A stretch of DNA of 64,000 bases from NCBI RefSeq assembly GCF_030272615.1, contig NC_081414.1, positions 52,134,636 to 52,198,635 of the forward strand, written 5' to 3'. The notes under the pieces were generated by a model that saw only the letters and a program-made list of their open reading frames with translations, was not told where the DNA came from and did not search any database. Of the stretch, positions 58,782 through 64,000 are shown piece by piece (positions within the stretch are counted from its first letter, which is position 1; each line of letters begins with the position of its first letter). The DNA is from Cryptomeria japonica (taxonomy: Eukaryota; Streptophyta; Pinopsida; Cupressales; Cupressaceae). A program made the translations under genes and the position numbers.

Positions 58782-59572
58782 TGTAGACACCCAAAATTGT
58801 CATGTCTAATTAAATAAATATTTTATTTATTTAATTATTTAAGCCTAATTCTTCTATTAATTAAATAAATTTTTATTTATTTAATTAATTCATTTATCCT
58901 CTTCTAGCCTTATTTCTCATTTAAATAAATACATTTATTTATTTAAATTATCCCTTTCCTATATTAAATAAATATTTTATTTATTTAATTATCCTACTTC
59001 TTCTATTAATTAAATAAATCTTTATTTATTTAATTAATTCATTATCTTTTTCTACACATGACACATGTCATTCATCTCTTATTTCCTACACTACCTACCT
59101 CTTTCATTATTTTGGTATTTCTTATACCTACCCTCTAATCCTAGCCGACCTCCTTTTTACACCTCTCAATCTTAACCCTCCATTTCCTATTGTGTCTTCT
59201 ATTTAAGGAGATGCTTTCTTCATTGTCAAACCCTAATGGCTAATGACATACCCTAATGACTGATTTTGGAGGACTTGGCTACACTACAATTCTACTTGCA
59301 ACCACATTCCGTTCTTTGTTGAGCTCTTGTGCATACAAAAATCTGAGAGCAAGCATATCAAACAAGATCAATGGAGATAGGAAGAATGGAGATCAAAACC
59401 CTAGTGGACATGTGATGGTATAATCTTTGTGATTTTGAGTTATTTGCATTGTCTTAGGTTATCTTCATATGTTATGGTGGATCTTTGTTCATTGTTAGGC
59501 TAGGGTTTGGTGGTTGAATCCATTTTAGTCTTTCAATATTGTTGTTATTGCTATCCATTTTCACCATACACA
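58782..59572 (+). repeat. Tat2 5' LTR
   Basis: It starts TGTAGACACCCAAAATTGTC and ends CACCATACACA. It aligns over its full length with the Tat1 LTR, with roughly 7-8% differences by eye. All five AT palindromes are kept (about 58807-59040), as is the TATTTAAGG element (near 59201). Confidence 0.93.
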
Positions 59573-61925
59573 TTTTGGCATGCCCGGTGGGACTCTTGTC
59601 CCTTTGCATTTAACATTTTGTTGCAGATTTTGCATTTTTGAAGTTGCAGATCGGACGATTTCGACGACATTTTAGGTTTTTTCCGCGTCTGCGAGTGTTC
59701 GGATCGCGTTTTTGTATTTCAGAGGCATCTGTGATATCTTTGATCGCGTCTGTGTTTCTGTCATTTCTATTTTTTTGCAAGTTTCCGAAAGTCGCGTCTG
59801 TGATCCCTAATCGCGTCTGTGAACCATCTGATCGCGTCTGTAGAATAAAGAGGCGTCTGTGTTCTGAGACCGCATCTGTGAATAACAGAACTGCGTCTGT
59901 GTCAGACAGACGCGTCTGTGTCTGGTATAACAGCGTCTGTGCATTCTGTTTTGTAAATCTTTCAAGTTTTTCGATTCGGGTTTTTCAGATTTTTGTACTT
60001 AGGGTTCCAGATCTGGTTTATTTTTGCCTAACCTTTGCAGATCTAGCTAACCTGATTTGTGCAGCTTGCTTTGGAGGCAAATACGTTTTTGTTGAAGGCC
60101 CCTTTTCACAAAGTCTTTTTGGGTTTTCTAAAAATTTACCTAACTTGTGTGCTTGCAGGAAGGGGTTATCACTTGAAACAACCCAAACTACTAACAATTT
60201 TGTTGCAGGGCCTTAGCTAGGGTTTTGTAATTTTATTTGTGTGCCTTGTCTTCATAGCTGAGAAAACACTTCAATTGGTGCACTAAAATTGAACCATTGT
60301 CTTTTGTGTCTTGAGCAATAGGCTCTTTTTGTTTACTCTTTAGAGGGCCTGTCTTCCCGTGTGGTCATTAGGACTACTAGTGAGAAGAGAACGACCCAAG
60401 TGGTAGCAAAAGAAAAGCCATCTTCTTCCAAGCCACTATAACCAAATGTATTCATGGTGAAAACTATGAATAACGTGTGCTGATTAGTTCATACCGACAC
60501 TATGTCTCCCCATAAACCCGTTTGATCAAATTTATTTGATCATTTGTAGGGCGTAACCCCTACCGGCTAGGAGCCTTCTGTATTTACAGAGCTGAAAGTG
60601 CCGCATGTATGGCCACACGAGCGGATGCCCTTACTAGCACCATTTTGTTTTAGATGCCCAAATCCTTCTAGTTGTTGAGGCAGGAGGTCGGACCTCTGGT
60701 AGCGGCCCACACACATACGGTTCTTAGTAGAGATACAAAGTTCGCCATGGGGAGTTTTCATGGGGACTGATGCTTGGCTGACCCGAGAAGTGAGTGCCGA
60801 GGGTGGAGCCAGTGAGGTCAAGCATCTAAGTATCCACTCTGAATAGCGTAGCCTCGGGGGTAAAACCCCATGTGGGATCAACAATTATTGTCCTGGCCAG
60901 CCATAAGAATTGTGCTTGACTTATATTAAACATTCAAACAATCAAGACAAAACAGCAAAACATTGTGTCTTTTGTGTCTTCAAGTGTATGCAAAAACAAT
61001 TTTACATCAAACAACACACTTTTTGGAGTCTAAACAGTCTGCAAACATTGGGTCATCAACACTGTGTCCTCTTGTCACGAAAAACAGTCGAAAAATAAGA
61101 TTTGGTCATAGTAAAACAAATTCACAGATAGGAAAGATTGCACTAAGGTTGCAGAAACGCGTCTGTGTCGGTTAAAATCGTGTCTGTGTCTGATAAACGC
61201 GTCTGTGAAGTACAGAATAGCGTCTATGTTTTTATCAGCGTCTGTGTCAAACAGAGACACGTCTGTGTCTGGAAATCGCGTCTGTGAAGTATACAGGCGC
61301 GTCTGTGTCGACAATTGCAAAAAACTGTTACAGTCCCAGCAAACATCAACAGGAAATCTCAGAATCACGTCTGCGTCAAACAGAATAGCGTCTGTGTCTT
61401 AAAACCGCGTCTGTGAAGTATACAGAGGCGTCTGTGTCAGGATTTGAAAAGTTTAACAGTCAAGTAAACAAAGAAATCAGTTTCGGCATACTTGAGCTTC
61501 CTAGGTCGTCTCTTCAGGTTTCATCTAGCATTCAGCCTGTTCTAAGGTCTTACACAGTCCATCATTGCTTCATACCTCATTTTACATTCATACTTGTCTA
61601 AACTTGAGTCAAAAGGTCACTTGCTTGTCCTCATCATACTTTGTCAACACATTACATACAACAACACTTTGCTAAGTGGTCCCTCATCAAGGTTTCTTAC
61701 CTTTGGGTCTCATTTGGTCTTACTTAGAGTCAAGGTCAGCTTACCTCATCAAGAGAAACTATCCTCTCTTTGGAAGTCACACCTACTCTACAACTTACAT
61801 ACTTGGTCTTACACTTTGGACATTGCAAGTAAACTTCAGATTCATTTACACTTCATACAACTCTTGGTCTTACATACTCTTGTCATTTTCGTCTAGTCTC
61901 TCACATATTGCTAAACACCTAGTTC
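59573..61925 (+). other. Tat2 untranslated leader with nonamer clusters and the conserved block
   Basis: GCGTCTGTG and variants form two clusters of about twelve copies each, at 59684-59945 and 61157-61437. The conserved block corresponding to Tat1 29880-30420 is at about 60350-60900. The plus-strand frame seen before gag in Tat1 is shorter here and its ends differ (61594-61896), which argues against coding. Confidence 0.75.
59576..59592 (+). other. Tat2 primer binding site region
   Basis: TGGCATGCCCGGTGGGA, three bases after the LTR. It differs from the Tat1 site by one C to T change. The tRNA species was not assigned. Confidence 0.6.
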
Positions 61926-64000
61926 ATGGTTGAAACCCGTCTTCAAAAATCTAGGAGAAAAGCTAAAGAAGCTCAAGGGTCCGTAAACATGAGTTCTTAT
62001 GAGTATGACAATGATGTCTTCTACAATCCTGAGCACACTACATTACCAGACATGAATGTTTATAGACACAATCCAAATGTGGAAAGCGCAAACGCTATAC
62101 ACAACGCTACACACAATGACAATGTTGACAATTCTTCAATACTATCAGCAGACATACAAGAATCTATAATGGATCCTCAATTCAATAGATTGGTTGAAGA
62201 GATAATGAGGAGAGATCGTCAATATTTCCTAAACATGATGGCACAAAGTGGAGCTAAAATACCACATGATTTTGACTTATCTCAAATTATGGAAAGTAGA
62301 CCTTCACAACAAACTCGACCTAATAGTGGAGGACCCAATAATATGATGCCGGAGTCACCATCAGTTTTGCTTCAGAAACCAGCAATCCCACATACACAAG
62401 CTCAAATGCATGATACTTACACTCAAAGACCATCATGGAGGCCTTATGTTCAAACACATGCTCAAGATATGGGTCAACCAAGACAAATGGATACTCAAGG
62501 ACTTCCTCAAAATTTTGACACAAGGAGACCTCATGCCAAAATTGGGGGCAACACAATGGAAAATGAAAGGCCTATTGAATATGGTTTATATACACAAAAC
62601 AGATATGGGGTCCCTCAACAAGAAATTATGCCAAGTGCTCCATACATGTCGCAACAATATAGACCTCCATATGGACATGTCTACGATCAGTATCATCCAT
62701 ACATGCAACAAGCTCCTCCTCAAATGGGTGTTTCAAACATGGGACATGCTACAAGAAATCCATCTCCTCCCAAAAATAATTTGGAGCAACAAATTAGAGA
62801 TCTACAAAAGAAAGTGGAAGACATGGGCACATCAAAACCCACATATACTATGAGAGATATATGCCCTTATCCATTTGATAAGAGCATTCCAATGCCTCCG
62901 TTTCCTCCGCACTTTGCAACGCCGAAATTTGACAAATATAGAGGGAGAGGAGACCCCAAGGCACACATAAGACAATTCTTCACAGCTTGCATTGAGGTAG
63001 CAGCAGAAGAAACATACTTAATGAGGTTGTTCCCACAGAGCTTAGGAGATCAAGCGATGGAATGGTTTTCTCAATTACCTCCTGGTATTAAGTCATGGGG
63101 CGACTTGGCAGAGGCATTCATCCAACATTTCTCTTACAACATTGAAACAGATGTCTCAGTTACTACCTTGTGCAATACGAAACAAAAAGAAGGAGAATCT
63201 TTTGCGTCATTTTTACAAAGATGGAGAAACTTAGCTAGCAGATGCTCTTGTGAAATCCCGCAAAAACAAATGGTGGAAATGTTCACACAAAATGTTAACA
63301 AGGCTATTGGTTATGATCTCAGAAAAGCTTGTTTGTCTACATTTAAGGATGTCATTGAAAAGGGCCTAGCAACAGAAAAGGTCTTGATTGAACAAGGAGT
63401 TATCAAACTATTCAAAGAAAACAAAGAGGACTTTAAGGGAAAGGACAAACCAAAGTTTTGGAACAAGAACAAGAACACAGTTAATGATGGTGTTGTTGAT
63501 GCCAACACAGTGAGACCAAAGTTCATCTTTTCTAGATCAAATTCTACCAACAATCAAGTGAACAACCAAACGGCTGCTAAACCACGAAGGAAATATACTC
63601 CATTGGGAGAACCACTTGAATCAGTATTCAAAAAGCTTGTAGCAAACAAGGTGATCACGGTCCCAGATTTTCCTCCATATGAACCAAAGGTAAAACCGAA
63701 TTGGTGGAATGATGATGAATTTTGCGAATTTCATAAGAGCAAGGGTCACAAGACAAGTAATTGCCATCGATTGAAAAACATTGTACAAGATCTCATTGAC
63801 AGAGGAGATATTGAGATTGAGGGACATTCATCTAACCAAGAGCATGAGGTGTTTAAGGAACCATTCCCAAAACATGACAAGGGAAAAGGTAAAGTCACAG
63901 ATGATCAAGCCAATTACACTAGAACATCTTACAATTATGATTCCACTATTAATCACATCTCAATGGACAATCATATTTCTACCATTACTATCAAAAATAA
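61926..64000 (+). CDS. Tat2 gag-pol, N-terminal part, open to the window edge
   Basis: ATG 61926 opens a frame of 691 codons without a stop. It is homologous to Tat1 gag from the first residue (METRLQKSRRKAKEAQ-type start MVETRLQKSRRKAKEAQ). The gag domain is at about 62925-63400 (FDKYRGRGDPKAHIRQFF, QAMEWFSQLPPG). The zinc finger CEFHKSKGHKTSNC is at about 63724-63765. At both places where Tat1 has a stop, Tat2 has a sense codon (CGA Arg; AAG Lys), and the frame runs from gag towards protease. This copy may therefore be functional as far as seen, but protease onward lies outside the window. Confidence 0.88.
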   Translation, partial: MVETRLQKSRRKAKEAQGSVNMSSYEYDNDVFYNPEHTTLPDMNVYRHNPNVESANAIHNATHNDNVDNSSILSADIQESIMDPQFNRLVEEIMRRDRQYFLNMMAQSGAKIPHDFDLSQIMESRPSQQTRPNSGGPNNMMPESPSVLLQKPAIPHTQAQMHDTYTQRPSWRPYVQTHAQDMGQPRQMDTQGLPQNFDTRRPHAKIGGNTMENERPIEYGLYTQNRYGVPQQEIMPSAPYMSQQYRPPYGHVYDQYHPYMQQAPPQMGVSNMGHATRNPSPPKNNLEQQIRDLQKKVEDMGTSKPTYTMRDICPYPFDKSIPMPPFPPHFATPKFDKYRGRGDPKAHIRQFFTACIEVAAEETYLMRLFPQSLGDQAMEWFSQLPPGIKSWGDLAEAFIQHFSYNIETDVSVTTLCNTKQKEGESFASFLQRWRNLASRCSCEIPQKQMVEMFTQNVNKAIGYDLRKACLSTFKDVIEKGLATEKVLIEQGVIKLFKENKEDFKGKDKPKFWNKNKNTVNDGVVDANTVRPKFIFSRSNSTNNQVNNQTAAKPRRKYTPLGEPLESVFKKLVANKVITVPDFPPYEPKVKPNWWNDDEFCEFHKSKGHKTSNCHRLKNIVQDLIDRGDIEIEGHSSNQEHEVFKEPFPKHDKGKGKVTDDQANYTRTSYNYDSTINHISMDNHISTITIKN

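Larger units (their letters stand above)
58782..64000 (+). mobile_element. Tat2: 5' part of a second Tat element, continues beyond the window
   Basis: It has a 791-base LTR (58782-59572) related to the Tat1 LTRs, the same primer-site region, a leader with the same nonamer clusters and conserved block, and a gag frame open to the window edge. It is inserted in the second unit of the duplication at 57239-58781; the first unit shows the pre-insertion sequence. Pol, the antisense gene and the 3' LTR would lie outside the window. Confidence 0.92.

Overview
The window looks like a piece of a very large, repeat-dominated nuclear plant genome. The nested LTR retrotransposons, a plant-type L1 LINE with an RNase H domain, a Tat-lineage Ty3/gypsy element with two RNase H domains and an antisense plant-mobile-domain gene, the high AT content and the absence of any intact cellular gene all fit this. 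A gymnosperm (conifer) is my best guess, but that is inference; no marker gene fixes the species. I found no rRNA, tRNA or CRISPR array, and no host gene I could support.

Layout. 1-1969: part of a minus-strand LTR whose outer end lies at 1969, with three stem-loop repeats at its left. 1970-5089: AT-rich, no gene. 5090-13102: a dead LINE on the minus strand with ORF1 (DUF4283 and a damaged zinc knuckle), ORF2 (endonuclease, reverse transcriptase, zf-RVT, RNase H) and an extra 3' reading frame of unknown function. 13.3-18.5 kb: remnants of several minus-strand LTRs, including one with a striking tandem hairpin array (15147-15388) and a decayed Tat LTR (17780-18542). 19327-26385: a complete but dead Ty1/copia element with 1291-bp LTRs and perfect AATTC target-site duplications. 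27044-27332: a MITE-like inverted-repeat unit. 28391-42954: a complete Tat-type Ty3/gypsy element (Tat1) with 780-bp LTRs differing at only 6 positions. It has gag, protease, G-patch, RT, RNase H, a second RNase H and integrase on the plus strand, and a spliced plant-mobile-domain gene on the minus strand. 44.0-44.8 kb and 57.2-58.8 kb: related arrays of short CGCAA-type motifs. They flank a gag-only LTR element (46196-53104, TSD AGAGT) and a 3.5-kb minus-strand gene for an unknown protein of about 1150 residues (53654-57129). 58782-64000: the 5' part of a second Tat element (Tat2), whose gag-pol frame is open for 691 codons to the window edge.

How the parts relate. LTR divergence, counted by eye, gives a relative order of insertion: copia (about 9%) before gag-only (about 3%) before Tat1 (about 0.8%). 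Tat1 and Tat2 share LTRs, leader, a nonamer-rich leader and gag. The gag-only element has a similar LTR start and a related gag and zinc finger, so it may have depended on Tat-like enzymes. Nearly all premature stops in the copia, gag-only and unknown genes can be explained by single C-to-T or G-to-A changes, as expected for heavily methylated silenced repeats.

The least explained items are: the hairpin array with compensating arms at 15.2 kb; the nonamer GCGTCTGTG, which lies upstream of gag on one strand and inside the intron of the antisense plant-mobile-domain gene on the other; the conserved but apparently non-coding block in the Tat leader; and the unknown long protein gene.
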